This document shows, piece after piece, positions 1-10,051 of a DNA stretch of 64,000 nt. Position numbers and translations under genes: made by a program. The notes under the pieces were generated by a model. The model worked only from the letters and a program-made list of their open reading frames with translations. It was not told where the DNA came from and did no database searches. Every line of letters starts with the position of its first letter. The stretch's first letter is position 1. Origin of the DNA: Maratus speciosus (lineage: Eukaryota > Arthropoda > Arachnida > Araneae > Salticidae); assembly GCA_963932465.1 (NCBI GenBank), contig OZ010791.1, positions 155,727,915 through 155,791,914 on the forward strand. The letters are read 5' to 3'.

Positions 1-69
1 CAGAGATTACAAATTATATCATTTATATTCGAAAGCAGAGATTACAAATTATATCATTTATAATTGAAG
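1..69. repeat. Short direct tandem duplication, 35-bp unit x2
   Basis: Bases 1-35 and 36-69 are the same sequence apart from a few changes at the end of the unit. Both begin cagagattacaaattatatc. The array may extend beyond the left edge of the window. Confidence 0.85.
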
Positions 70-75
70 ATCTGA

Positions 76-1110
76 CTGAGTATAAGAAAATATTATAGAG
101 CCAATTAAATTTTGAGAAAATTGAAGTGAAGCATTTTGATGGAAATTTTAATATTACTTTTATTTATTTTATTTTAATATTATTATTTATTTATTTATTT
201 TGGTAGCATGTACTTAAATTCTAACATTAACAGGTGGTACTAAACTCTCACTGAGTGAACTTTCAGAAAAATAAGATTTAGCATCTTCTACTGAAGTCTC
301 CAAAATATGCATTGTATCGCATACATTTTTATTCATTTATTTATAAGGAGAATATCATCGGTTAAGTATGATTTCTTTGTCGAAACTTGATCTAGACGCT
401 GCCAAATCACTAAAGGTTATTTTATTTATTTACTTATTTATTATTGTTTTAATAACAAAACTTTTTGCAAAAAAAAAAAAAAAAAAAATGTTTCTTTTAA
501 AAGTTATTTATCCGCATAGTTAAGTTTTCCATAATTCATGAGGCGTCATTGAAAATTTAAAGCAGGCGTTCCATATATAATTAAGATCACAAAAAGCGTT
601 CATTAATATTTTGGTGAAAACTTTTCTTCATCTAATTAAAATTCTACCGTTCTTCCTGCAGTTTATTATTATATTCATTATAGAAATTTTTAGACGAAAA
701 AAGATCTGTTTGAAATAAGCTCAATTAAGAATATATTCTTTTTGGCGATTTTTATAACTTAATAATTCAGTTTAAATTAAAAATTGCTTATGATTTTATT
801 TAATCAGAAGGTAACAATGTAACTTTTTTTAAATTAAAAATTTGGCCGATGAAAAAAAAAAGAAGAAGAAAGAAAAGTAATATTTTTATGCAAAAATGTA
901 CTGCTAACTCATTTTCGACAAGTCCTTTGTTATTAGAAACCATAATTTAATATTAGACGAGACTAAAAAAATTAGCAGTAGTCTCAACAAAATTCTACCC
1001 ACATTAGCAAAAAGTGTTAAAAATGCTACATAATACAATTAACATAATACAATTAAATCTGCTAAGATGGAATCATACGGGATCAGAAAAATTTCCCTGT
1101 ATACAGGTTT
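76..1110. other. AT-rich DNA, no gene seen
   Basis: No credible coding frame is present. The stretch holds TTTA/TTAT-rich simple sequence at about 160-205 and 420-445 and an A-run at about 470-488. Nothing else is recognisable. Confidence 0.6.
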
Positions 1111-1114
1111 TCGC

Positions 1115-1536
1115 CTTAAGGCTGTTCTTAACTGCTCTGCTCAACAAGCGCAAAACGTTTTGACACATTTACAAATTCATTTTTTAACGGAAAGATATAA
1201 AATTGGAAAGCCTGGCCATGGAAGCGATTTGGAATTGAACTGTTTTTTCCAATTTTTGATCCATCCATTACCTATTGATTTATAAGCGTTTTCGATCACG
1301 TGACAAACCCGTTTTTCGCCCGCTCTTGAGTGCTCTTTCCTCCTTCAAGCGGAAATTCGGTTCCAAACGCCCACTTCGACATTATTTTCTGAAAGATCTA
1401 TTGCGTTTGCAAAAAGATGGGAAAAACAGCTCGATGACATAGTTTCTGAAGAACAACACCAGCTAGTTTCATGCATTTTCGAACAAAAATAAATTAAAAC
1501 TTATGTCAGAAAGTTGCGCTTTTGGATTTGAGAACA
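1115..1536 (+). repeat. Dispersed repeat R1, copy 1 of 6
   Basis: This roughly 420-bp block recurs in the window at 8973-9397 (-), 11020-11627 (+, interrupted), 34411-34827 (+), 46180-46437 (-) and 47884-48115 (+). Landmarks are ctgctcaacaag near the start, cgttttgacacat, a central gatcacgtgac and ctgaaagatctattgc. No terminal inverted repeats, tail or target-site duplications could be defined, so the class is unknown. An open frame in copies 1 and 2 (LNCSAQQ...LTERYKIGK) is not supported as coding: about ten of thirteen codon differences between the copies change the amino acid, and copy 4 has lost the frame. Confidence 0.8.
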
Positions 1537-1547
1537 CCCTTAACAGG

Positions 1548-2248
1548 TACTTAGTTATTTATAGTTGCAATGCATTTAGTTCTTCGGTACAATGACAAAT
1601 TCTTTTTAAGGATTTTATTAGACACAGGTTTCATTTTACTGAATTATACTTCAAACTAAGATATACGCAGGCCAGCCAAAAAAAGCTTTGAAATTATTTT
1701 AATTTTGGTGCCTTATTTTATTGTTTATTTTCAGTGCTGATTTTTTAAGGACTGTATATTTTAAAGGAGATAACTGAATAACGAAATTACCACACTTCAT
1801 TTTAATTTTATTAATTTATAAATCCATATAAACTACATTTGTATCCTATTTCAATTAAATACTAAATTAAAAATAAGCATATGTAAAAGGTTATGTTATG
1901 ATATCTAAACTTCCTAAAATAAGTTTTTAACTTCTGCGTGGAGAATGTTTTTCAAAATATAACTTATAGAACCCAGGGAGAGTATAAATCTAAATTTCTT
2001 ATTGCAAAAAATATGGGATTTATCATGATGGAGAACGATATATACGACATTTGAAACATTTTTATAATTGAAAATATATTTCTGAAACGAACTGTTTAGG
2101 AATTAGCTATTCATTGGTCAGAAGAATCTGTATAAAATATTAAATGCTATATTTAAATTCAAGCTAAGAAAAAGGCAAACCAGGCTGACAAACATACATT
2201 ATATTCTCAAATACTACTACAAATGTTAAAGTAAGTACCGTCAAAACT

Positions 2249-2293
<45 letters not shown>

Positions 2294-2490
2294 CCAAATT
2301 AAAAATATAAATAAATAAATAAAAATCGGAGCATTCAATTAGAAAATTATAAGTGAATTAAACAGTTGAGCCAGCTTTCGTTTACTGAAGTTGGTTATTA
2401 AAAACCAAACGAAATAATATAGAACTTATGCTTACCTATATGATTTTGCAAGGAAATAGAAACTAACGTATGAAAAAAATATCGCATATT
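1548..2490. other. AT-rich DNA with long T-tract, no gene seen
   Basis: No coding frame or element boundary is recognisable. A T homopolymer of about 40 bases lies at about 2252-2293. Confidence 0.6.
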
Positions 2491-2499
2491 TACTTCACG

Positions 2500-2785
2500 T
2501 ATAATTTAACTGCACATAAATCTGTGTTTTAAAACGCTTAAAACACGTCTTATTACTTCCTTAACATACAAAAGAAAAGCGGAAAAGCATGAAGTGTCCG
2601 AAAAAGAATTTCCGGAATAAAAGATCGTTGCCATCATTCGAGAGCGAAAAGCTGTTCAGTTCATTTCTTTGCTTCTGAAAAAGTTAACGGTTAAAAGCAC
2701 TAGATTAAAAAAAAAGTAACTTAAAAAAACATTCAGATAGGTGGGGTGGGGGGAAGATAGTAAGGAAAGAAAATCGTTCAGAGTA
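2500..2785. repeat. Local duplication, arm 1 (uninserted)
   Basis: This segment is repeated in the same orientation at 3030-3500. Shared landmarks are aatttaactgcac, aagaaaagcggaaa, tttccggaataaaa, cgagagcgaaaa and ttaacggttaaa. The TTAA at 2561-2564 is the site at which arm 2 carries an inserted MITE, so this arm preserves the pre-insertion state. Confidence 0.85.
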
Positions 2786-3029
2786 CGTCCTTGGCGTTTT
2801 AAAGCGTACAGAACTTTTATGGCTGAGATGTTTTTACGTTTAGCGTGCTCGGTGTATGCAATTCGAATGTTATGTGTGACCATAAAGTCGAGTTGAGTAA
2901 TATTCTTTCTTTCTTTCTTTCTTTTTTTTTTTTTTTCCTTAAAAATCCAGCAAAATGGTATAAAACTTTCAAATGGCTAATTTTGCCCGATAATACCGAC
3001 TAACCAACACGGGTGAAGAAAAATCACAT

Positions 3030-3500
3030 GTAATCCCGTAGAATTTAACTGCACCCAAACTTGTGTTTTAGAACGTTTAAAAAACATCTTATTACTCCCT
3101 TAACCCTTTAGCGGGCGGTGTCCCAAAAAAAAGGACATCTAATTTTAATTCTAAAACTGACAAACGGCACTAAGAATATTTAATTAAAATTTTCCTTTTA
3201 TAAATTACGGTTTTTATTTCCTAATAAATTCGTTTGTAAATCCTGGTGTCGGTATATCATTTCATCATTTTATAAACAGACTTACTCCGTGCCGGAAAGG
3301 GTTAATACACAAAGAAAAGCGGAAAGGCATGAAATGTCCGAAAAAAAATTTCCGGAATAAAAAGATCATTGCCATCACTCGAGAGCGAAAAACTGCTCAA
3401 TCCATTTCTTTGCTTCTGAAAAGGTTAACGGTTAAAGGGAAAGAAAAATAACTTAAAATATATTGGGGGAAATAGCAAGGAAAGAAAAGATATAAATTCA
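3030..3500. repeat. Local duplication, arm 2 (interrupted by a TTAA MITE)
   Basis: This is the second arm of the duplication seen at 2500-2785. It is diverged by scattered substitutions and is longer because of the element at 3104-3301. Flanking homology resumes immediately on both sides of that element. Confidence 0.85.
3104..3301. mobile_element. TTAA-flanked MITE (piggyBac-like), 198 bp
   Basis: The element begins CCCTTTAGCGGG and ends CCGGAAAGGG. It is flanked by TTAA at 3100-3103 and 3302-3305. The paralogous site at 2561-2564 has a single TTAA and no insert, which proves both ends. TTAA duplication is the hallmark of the piggyBac and Kolobok superfamilies; CCC-starting termini favour piggyBac. 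Just inside the left terminus is a small inverted repeat, TGTCC...GGACA, around an A-run. It has no coding capacity and would need a transposase supplied in trans. Confidence 0.9.
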
Positions 3501-4150
3501 GAGATAAAATTAATTATTCATGCTCTTGCTTTTCGGCACCAACGTAACACAAGTGGGGGAATATAAATCACGTGATCGAGGGAAACGACGGAATGAAAAG
3601 GTTTCTTCGCTACCACCCCCGAAAATCTCTTTACCCGAAAATAGAGCAGGAAGCAATTTTACCCTCCCCTCCATTCTATTTTGAGAAAAATGAAAAATTA
3701 GATCAGTCTAAATTTGAGATTAGAAAAATTGGTGGGAGGCTGCGCAAGTAAGAGAAGATACGTCTAAAATAATGCGTACCAAGCACGCACAAGTGGAAAA
3801 GCGGAAATCTGGAAAAGAGAAAAAAAGGGAAATCCAGGTATGAGTTTTAGATAAGAGAGGTTTAGTTGGGAAATCGTTTATCCGAAAGAGGAACAGAGAT
3901 TTGAAAAAGAAGCAAATTTGTTGCACATCAATCATATAGCCTAGCTTAATTTTTTTTCTAATACAAATTTATTTTTAAATGTCAATAATTATAAGAAATG
4001 GTGCTATAGTGTGATCCACAAGAAAAAGAAGGATGATTGAAGTTTCGATGGAACTTCCATCATGGAAGTTTTAATAGGCATCAACTAATTTTGGTGATAT
4101 TGGTACAGGACAATATTGCCAAGTTATAGATATTTTGTTTAAAAAAATCC
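3501..4150. other. AT-rich DNA, no gene seen
   Basis: Purine-rich stretches are present (about 3780-3910), but there is no recognisable element boundary or credible coding frame. Confidence 0.5.
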
Positions 4151-4157
4151 GCCACTA

Positions 4158-4260
4158 TTTCAGAATAGTAATCTTAGCGAAGATTACTATTCTGAAACAC
4201 GATGATCTATCACAGACAGTAGTCCGTGATAAAATAAGCCGACGATTACTAGTCGGAAAA
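4158..4260. repeat. Cluster of hairpins led by an 18-bp perfect inverted repeat
   Basis: 4158-4175 and 4180-4197 are perfect 18-bp reverse complements (tttcagaatagtaatctt) separated by four bases. Directly downstream are two weaker stems: atcacagac/gtccgtgat with one mismatch (about 4210-4231), and ccgac/gtcgg (about 4239-4256). Three stem-loops in about 100 bp are unexpected in AT-rich spacer. The function is unknown. Confidence 0.85.
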
Positions 4261-4264
4261 AAGT

Positions 4265-4700
4265 AGAAGCTTTTTTATATAAAAAAAAATTCTTCAGTCT
4301 GGCAACACTGGTATGGGAAGACCTCTAAGAACTAAGGGAAAACGGCGAGAATTTACTCGTACAAAGAACCCTGAAATTGAAAACTTTAAGGAATTATCAC
4401 GTTCAGACAGCGCTGGTATTCGAGCCCGGAAACTTCGACTCCATACCCCTCATTTTGCCGCCAATACTCTATGTTGAAATAGTTACGTGTTTCAATCAGA
4501 ACACATACTAAGTTTTTTAATTTGACCACTTAACTGGATCGTAAAAGTACAGCGGAGAGCGGGAAGAGATGTTAAAAGCAAATAAAAAAGGGTGAGAAAA
4601 GGATTATTACAATTATATAATTATTGGTTATTAGTACCAGTCCGTCATATCTTTAAAGAGTTTAACTCAAACAAAGTAATTATTATTGTTTTTAATTTTC
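4265..4700. other. No gene seen
   Basis: Slightly higher GC around 4370-4470, but no domain, RNA fold or element end that I can identify. Confidence 0.5.
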
Positions 4701-4706
4701 ACTTTT

Positions 4707-5152
4707 TAGCTCACTGTGATCACAGCCTGAGAGCTAATGTGTCCGCAGTACGTATGTATGTATGTAACGCGATAACTCTTGATAGAAATATCCGATTTGC
4801 TTCAAATTTTCTATATAGGTTCATTGCTTAAGTATAAAAGGGTGGAACGGGGGCCGAATCCCACACACTTAATTTAGATAAATTGTTTTTTTCATGCAGA
4901 ATTATTCGACTTGCTTCAAATTTAGTATACCGGTTTAGTCTGATAGGGCACTTGCCTGATTAGATTTGGAGGTTCATTGGTTAAGTATAAGGGGGGATGG
5001 GGGGAGCTAATCCCCCCCCCCCAATTTAGCTTTTTTTGTCGATTTCTTTAATTTTCGAGGGGCATTATTCTTTGAAATAAGAGTATAATATACAATAAGT
5101 GTGAGTAGCCTGTGAGCTCAATGCCATCAGTTTAACTGGGCACTTTCTTTTT
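4707..5152 (+). repeat. Dispersed repeat R3, copy 1
   Basis: It matches 47131-47878 in the same orientation. The ends carry an inverted motif (agctcacaggct-like at the start, agcctgtgagct at 5107-5118). The interior is built from about 150-bp units, each with a 'ggtataccggttta', a 'cctgattag.tttgg', a G-run and a C-run. This copy has about two units and the other about four. Each unit's G-run and C-run could pair. No coding potential or known class is recognised. Confidence 0.8.
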
Positions 5153-6150
5153 ATAAATTTTACTTTTATCATAGCTTTTTCCCCCTGTATCAGAACTTGA
5201 ACTTCGTTTGAAAATATCAATGTATTTTCCATCTCCAACATATAACATCATTTTTGTTTTCTAAAATGAAAAAGATAACCGAAATACTCATACTGTTCTA
5301 TTCAAAATATTTTTTAAAACGCACCAACAACTTAAAAAAAGGCATTAAGATTTTTCTTTCCCATTCGCTAATAACTTTGCTTGTTCAAGCTTGTAAAGAG
5401 ACACATAATTCACAAGAACTGCTTTAAAAAAAAAAAAATCGCATAACCAAGAACTTTGTACTTTTTCGTTTGGCAACTGTTTAGGTTAGGTATTTTTTCC
5501 CCTCAATCCTCCTAAAAGATATTTGCCAGAGTAAACTGCTTGGAAAGGAAAAATGTGTTTTGCGGTCATAAATAGATGATATTTTTTTACAACTACGGAA
5601 GGAGGTGCGTCGTTTATAACAGAATGTGCCATATGCTATATGTGTTAGGGGTGTTGCAGAAGAAACTTTTTAAATTTTCTTTATGTGAGGATTTTCAAAA
5701 ATTATCAACTGCAGATGCAGATATTTGTGGAAACGTGATTATTTACCTAAAGTTTAACCCTCTCATGCGTGAATTATTTTTAAATGGATGAAAAATGCAT
5801 TTTTCAATTAATATATATATATATAACCATTATATAATATTGCAATTCATCATCTTTTTTTTTTAATAAAAATTAATAAAGTGAGTATCAATACATTACA
5901 CTGACATTATACATAATAAAGCTGGATCAACTATTATTAATTTAACAAATCATTAATGAATTTTTTTTAATAAACTTATATCCTAATCACCAATATATGA
6001 AGTATTAAAAATTAAAACATTCAAAATTGGCGAAAGGAAAAACAACAGGATGTCGAATTCATAAACAGAACAAGTAAATAATGAAATATATGAAGGAAGT
6101 CATAAATATTTGAAACATTTTCTAAAACTAGTTGTAACTAAATTAATTTA
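5153..6150. other. AT-rich DNA, no gene seen
   Basis: Contains a short TA repeat at about 5810-5824. No recognisable element or coding frame. Confidence 0.55.
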
Positions 6151-6282
6151 AAACAAGTTGGAAATTGCTCGTCAAACGTGGCAAATGAGGTGCGTTCGTA
6201 CTATAACTAGTTTTATAATTATTTTTTGCACCCCATATTGTACTGAATGTATAATTTTTTGCACTTCATAAAGCGCATAGTC

Positions 6283-7622
6283 CATAGATGCCAACATTGT
6301 AAAGACTGTATCAGGAGTAAACCAATTAAATTTCAGGAGTTTTGGACACTCTTCAGGAGTAAAATGTTCAGGTTTCAGGAGTCATTTCAGGAGTTGCACA
6401 AAGTTTTTTACGAGCTATATTTTTTACAAATATTTTCAGTCCTCTTGCAGCTTTTGCATTTATGAACACAAACATAATTTAAATAAAGGTTACTTAATTT
6501 ACTTTTACTTTTAATGTATTAATAATTTTTTATAATAAATTTTAGAATTTTTTTTATCTCTACGGAGCAAAAAATCCGTGATTGATGTGAGTGTGAAATC
6601 CTGCGACCAATTAACAAAATTCGCGATTTTCCGCCGAGATTGACTGACGAAAATCGCGAATTTTTCGCCACGACTGACGAACGAAAATCGCGATGTTTTG
6701 CAGCGATTAGCAGACGAAAATCGCGATGTCTTGACGCGACTTGCAGACGAAAATCGCAATATTTTGCCGCGACTTGCAGACGGAAATCGCGATGTTTTGC
6801 CGCGACTTGCAGATGAAAATCGCGATGTTTTACCGCTACTTGAGGACGAAAATTGCGATGTCTTGCCGCGACTCGAGGACGAAAATCGCGATTTTTTGCC
6901 GTGACTTGAGAACGAAAATCGCGATGTTTTGCCGCGACATGAGGACGAAAATCGCGATGTTTTGCCGCGACATGAGGACGGAAATCGCGATTTTTTGCCG
7001 CGACTGACTGACGAAAAGAGCGATTTTTTGCCGCGATTTACTGACGAAAACAGCGATTTTTTTGCCGCGACTGACTGACGAAAACAGCGATTTTTTGCCA
7101 CGACTCATTGACAAAAACAGCAATTCTTTACCGCGAATGACTAACGGAATTCGAGATTTCTTTTGCAGCGCAGCGAGTGATTGACGAAATCCGCGATTTT
7201 TATCATTGGCCGATTACTAAATTTCAGGATATCCCCCACCCCCCCCCAACTGATTAAAGCAAATCGCGATATTTTGCCGCGGCTGCGATTTTTATCAACG
7301 ACCTATTTATGAATTTCACGATTATTTGCAACGACTGATTGACAAAATTTGCAACTTTTTTCAACGATCGGTTGGCGAAATTTGCGATTTTCTGCCGCGA
7401 GCGATTGTAGAAATTGGCGGTTTTATCGATTAATAGACGATTTTCGCGATATACTTCAACGACCGATTGACGAAATTCGTGATTTTTTGCCGCGATCGAT
7501 CGAAGAAATTCGCGATTTTTTTGTCTCAAATTTCCGTATTTTCTACCTTATTACCGTACTTCCGTATTTTATCCTACATTTCCGGAGAAACTCCGGAATT
7601 TCCGGAGATATTGGCATCTATG
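6283..7622. mobile_element. CATA-family DNA transposon with minisatellite core, copy 1
   Basis: The termini are a 12-bp perfect inverted repeat: CATAGATGCCAA at 6283-6294 and TTGGCATCTATG at 7611-7622. The flanks are a 6-bp direct duplication, atagtc, at 6277-6282 and 7623-7628. The insertion interrupts E1, and copy 2 of E1 (near 39660) lacks it. Subterminal DNA is rich in tcaggagt and tccggaga motifs and has ttttggac about 57 bp in. Most of the remainder is the 33-bp array at 6601-7530. There is no transposase. A second copy of nearly equal length lies at 59008-60366. The superfamily is unassigned; 6-bp duplications are uncommon among DNA transposons. Confidence 0.85.
6601..7530. repeat. 33-bp minisatellite array of TCGCGA palindromes
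   Basis: Units of 33 bp follow the pattern gacgaaaatcgcgatgtttt plus gccgcgacttgca, and become irregular after about 7150. Many units contain the palindrome aaaatcgcgatttt or a close variant. Because 33 is divisible by three, several frames stay open on both strands; the longest is about 196 codons on the minus strand (6511-7101), with an 11-residue Ser/Arg/Lys-rich repeat. I regard these frames as artefacts of the repeat. Confidence 0.9.
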
Positions 7623-7629
7623 ATAGTCT

Positions 7630-8500
7630 AATACATCATTAAAATGCACTTCCAATATTTTTTTTCCCATTCCCCGTAATGTAACGGAACACTTTTGACT
7701 GTCCCTGTAATTAAACTATACATCCGATTTTCCTAAAATTTGAAAAAGCTCAACAAAATTTTGCAACAATTATATCTTTAAAATTTCAGGCCATTCGGAA
7801 GGCTGTAATATCATTAAAATGCACTTGCAATAATTTTTCCCATTGGCCGTAATGTAAAGAAAAACTTTTGACTGTCCCTGTAATTAAACTATACATCCGA
7901 TTTTCCTAAAATTTGAAAGGGCTCGACAAAATTTTGCAACAGTTATATCTTTAAAATTTCAGATCATTCGGAAGGCTCTCATATCATTAAAATGCACTTG
8001 CAATAATTTTTCCCATTGGCCGTAATGTAAAGAAAAACTTTTGACTGTCCCTGTAATTAAACTATACATCCGATTTTCCTAAAATTTGAAAGGGCTCGAC
8101 AAAATTTTGCAACAGTTATATCTTTAAAATTTCAGATCATTCGGAAGGCTGTAATATCATTAAAATGCACTTGCAATAATTTTTCCCATTGGCCGTAATG
8201 TAAGGAAAAACTTTTGACTGTCCCTGTAATTAAACTATACATCCGATTTTCCTAAAATTTGAAAGGGCTCGACAAAATTTTGCAACAATTATATCTTTAA
8301 AATTTCAGATCATTCGGAAGGCTGTAATATCATTAAAATGCACTTGCAATAATTTTTCCCATTGGCCGTAATGTAAAGAAAAACTTTTGACTGTCCCTGT
8401 AATTAAACTATACATCCGATTTTCATAAAATTTGAAATGGCTCGACAAAATTTTGCAACAATTACATATTTAAAATTTCAGACCATTCGGTTGGGTAGTT
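7630..8500 (+). repeat. 173-bp tandem array inside E1, about 5 units
   Basis: The motif tcattaaaatgcactt recurs at about 7637, 7811, 7984, 8157 and 8330, a spacing of 173-174 bp. Each unit also holds cccattggccgtaatgtaa, acttttgactgtccctgt and catccgattttc. Units are very similar, suggesting recent expansion of a segment present once in E1 copy 2. Confidence 0.95.
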
Positions 8501-8512
8501 TTTGCTCTGTTA

Positions 8513-8568
8513 CATGCGGACAGACGGACGGACAGACGGACAGACGGACGGACAGACGGACGGACTGA
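8513..8568. repeat. CGGACAGA-type microsatellite at the end of E1
   Basis: Alternating cggacaga and cggacgga steps. The equivalent position in the other E1 copy (about 40270-40285) has only two or three steps. Confidence 0.9.
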
Positions 8569-8972
8569 ACGACGACTATAGGTGCTACGTATTTATATAA
8601 TTACGAACGTACCTAAAAATGAATAAAGACCAACCAGAAATAATGAATCATTGTCAGCATCAATAAATCCTTTGCACATATGTATATAAATTTATTAATT
8701 TAATTTTAGTATATATATTTAAAGAAAGAAACACTTTTACGTATTACAAAAATACCCTTATATAACGTTTACAAGCGCTAAACAAATAATTAAAACAATT
8801 CTCAAAAAATAAAAATAAATAAATAAAAATTCGCTCAATGACGTAGGGGAGACCGGGGCAAGTTTTCCAACTTCCTTTAGTTTTTAAATGAGCCGCTAGG
8901 TGACCCTAGCGAGTAAACTGGCTGAAATGGCAACATCTTACACACCATCTACAAAAGTTATAGCTTAATAGC

Positions 8973-9397
8973 TGTTCTCAAATCCAAAGGGCCAACTTTC
9001 TGACATAAGTTTTAATTCATTTTTGTTCGGAAACGCATGAAACTAGAAGGTGTTGTTATTCAGAAACTATGTCATCGAACTGTTTTTTCCGTTTTATTGT
9101 AAAAGCAATAGATCTTTCAGAAAATACTGTCAAAATTGGCATTTTGAACTGAACTTCCGAACGAAACAAGAAAATCCAGTCAGTAAGGGGAGAAAAATGC
9201 CGTGTCACGTGATCAAAATCGTTTATAACTCAATAGGTAACTGATTGATCAAAAAATGGAAAAAACTGTTCAATTCCAAATCGCTTCTATGGCCAGTCTT
9301 CCCAATCTTATACCTTTCCGTTAAAAAATGCATTTGTAAATGTGTCAAAACGTTTTGCTCTTGTTGAGCAGAGCAGTTAAGAACAGCCTTAATGGCT
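8973..9397 (-). repeat. Dispersed repeat R1, copy 2 (inverted)
   Basis: Reverse complement of the R1 copy at 1115-1536, nested within the pogo-like element. It retains the lower-strand frame seen in copy 1, but codon differences between them are mostly amino-acid changing. Confidence 0.85.
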
Positions 9398-9471
9398 GCT
9401 GTCACTTCATCAGGAAAGCTGTTTTTTTCCTTTTTTCAACGGTGAGTAAAACTTTAGATCTTTATTAAAAC

Positions 9472-9475
<4 letters not shown>

Positions 9476-9515
<40 letters not shown>
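9476..9515. repeat. Poly(A) tract
   Basis: About 40 consecutive A bases inside the pogo-like element. Confidence 0.95.
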
Positions 9516-9516
<1 letters not shown>

Positions 9517-9742
9517 GTGCTAGCGTTAAACTTACTGTTTTGACACTGCATGCACTAAAAAAGGGTTTCTTTCTTCTGGTATAACTATGCGTTTGTTTCG
9601 CAAATAACTTATACTACTATTTGTCCAGGTAGTGTAAAAGTTCAAATATGGCGACGGGGCAGGTTTTCCAACAACATACGGGGCATGTTTTCCAACACGT
9701 TTCTCATTTGAAAACGCCCCCCTCCTAAATCAGCTAGTCTTA

Positions 9743-10051
9743 TTGTATCAAAACTGTATTTATTGTGAGGTAAAAATCGGCCAAATAACCATATGTACCA
9801 TGAAACCGTTTGATCATTTAGTCAGTAAAACTATCAATATAAAAAAACAAGGTGAATTCAAAAATATAATAAAATATCAATTTTTTCTAAAATGGGTTCA
9901 TTTAATGAATCCATTTTATGTTAATTATGCCTTTATAGTCATAAGCTACACTGAGATCGCAGCGTGTATGGACCCCTCAAAAAGCAAATTAATCGTGCTT
10001 AGAGCTGCTCCACTGGCGTTAATCCACAGTCAATATTATGGCGGGTTTTAA
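9743..10051 (+). CDS. Open frame of unknown meaning (102 codons), probably part of the decayed transposase region
   Basis: This frame lies inside the pogo-like element and overlaps the start of the recognisable transposase remnant in another frame. Its last part (RAAPLAL...) reads into the motif NIMAGFKR after a frame change, as expected if the end of this frame were transposase disrupted by a frameshift. The first two thirds match nothing I recognise. I do not regard it as an expressed gene. Confidence 0.25.
   Translation: MYQNCIYCEVKIGQITICTMKPFDHLVSKTINIKKQGEFKNIIKYQFFLKWVHLMNPFYVNYAFIVISYTEIAACMDPSKSKLIVLRAAPLALIHSQYYGGF

Larger units (their letters stand above)
6151..8620 (+). mobile_element. 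Dispersed element E1, copy 1 (unclassified)
   Basis: The left part (aaacaagttggaaattgctc onward) and the right part (ggtgctacgtatttatataa, ending cctaaaaat) match 39536-40340. Between them lie 173-bp units, about five here and one in copy 2. Near the right end is a CGGACAGA-type microsatellite that is long here and short in copy 2. This copy is split by an independent transposon at 6283-7622. No TIR, TSD or coding region defines the class. Confidence 0.8.

Noticed and set aside
1067..1285. Conserved reading frame in R1 copies 1 and 2 as a small gene
   Set aside because: The two frames end at the same stop and are similar, but about ten of thirteen codon differences are non-synonymous, and the third well-preserved copy (34411-34827) has lost the frame. 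This fits neutral drift of a repeat.
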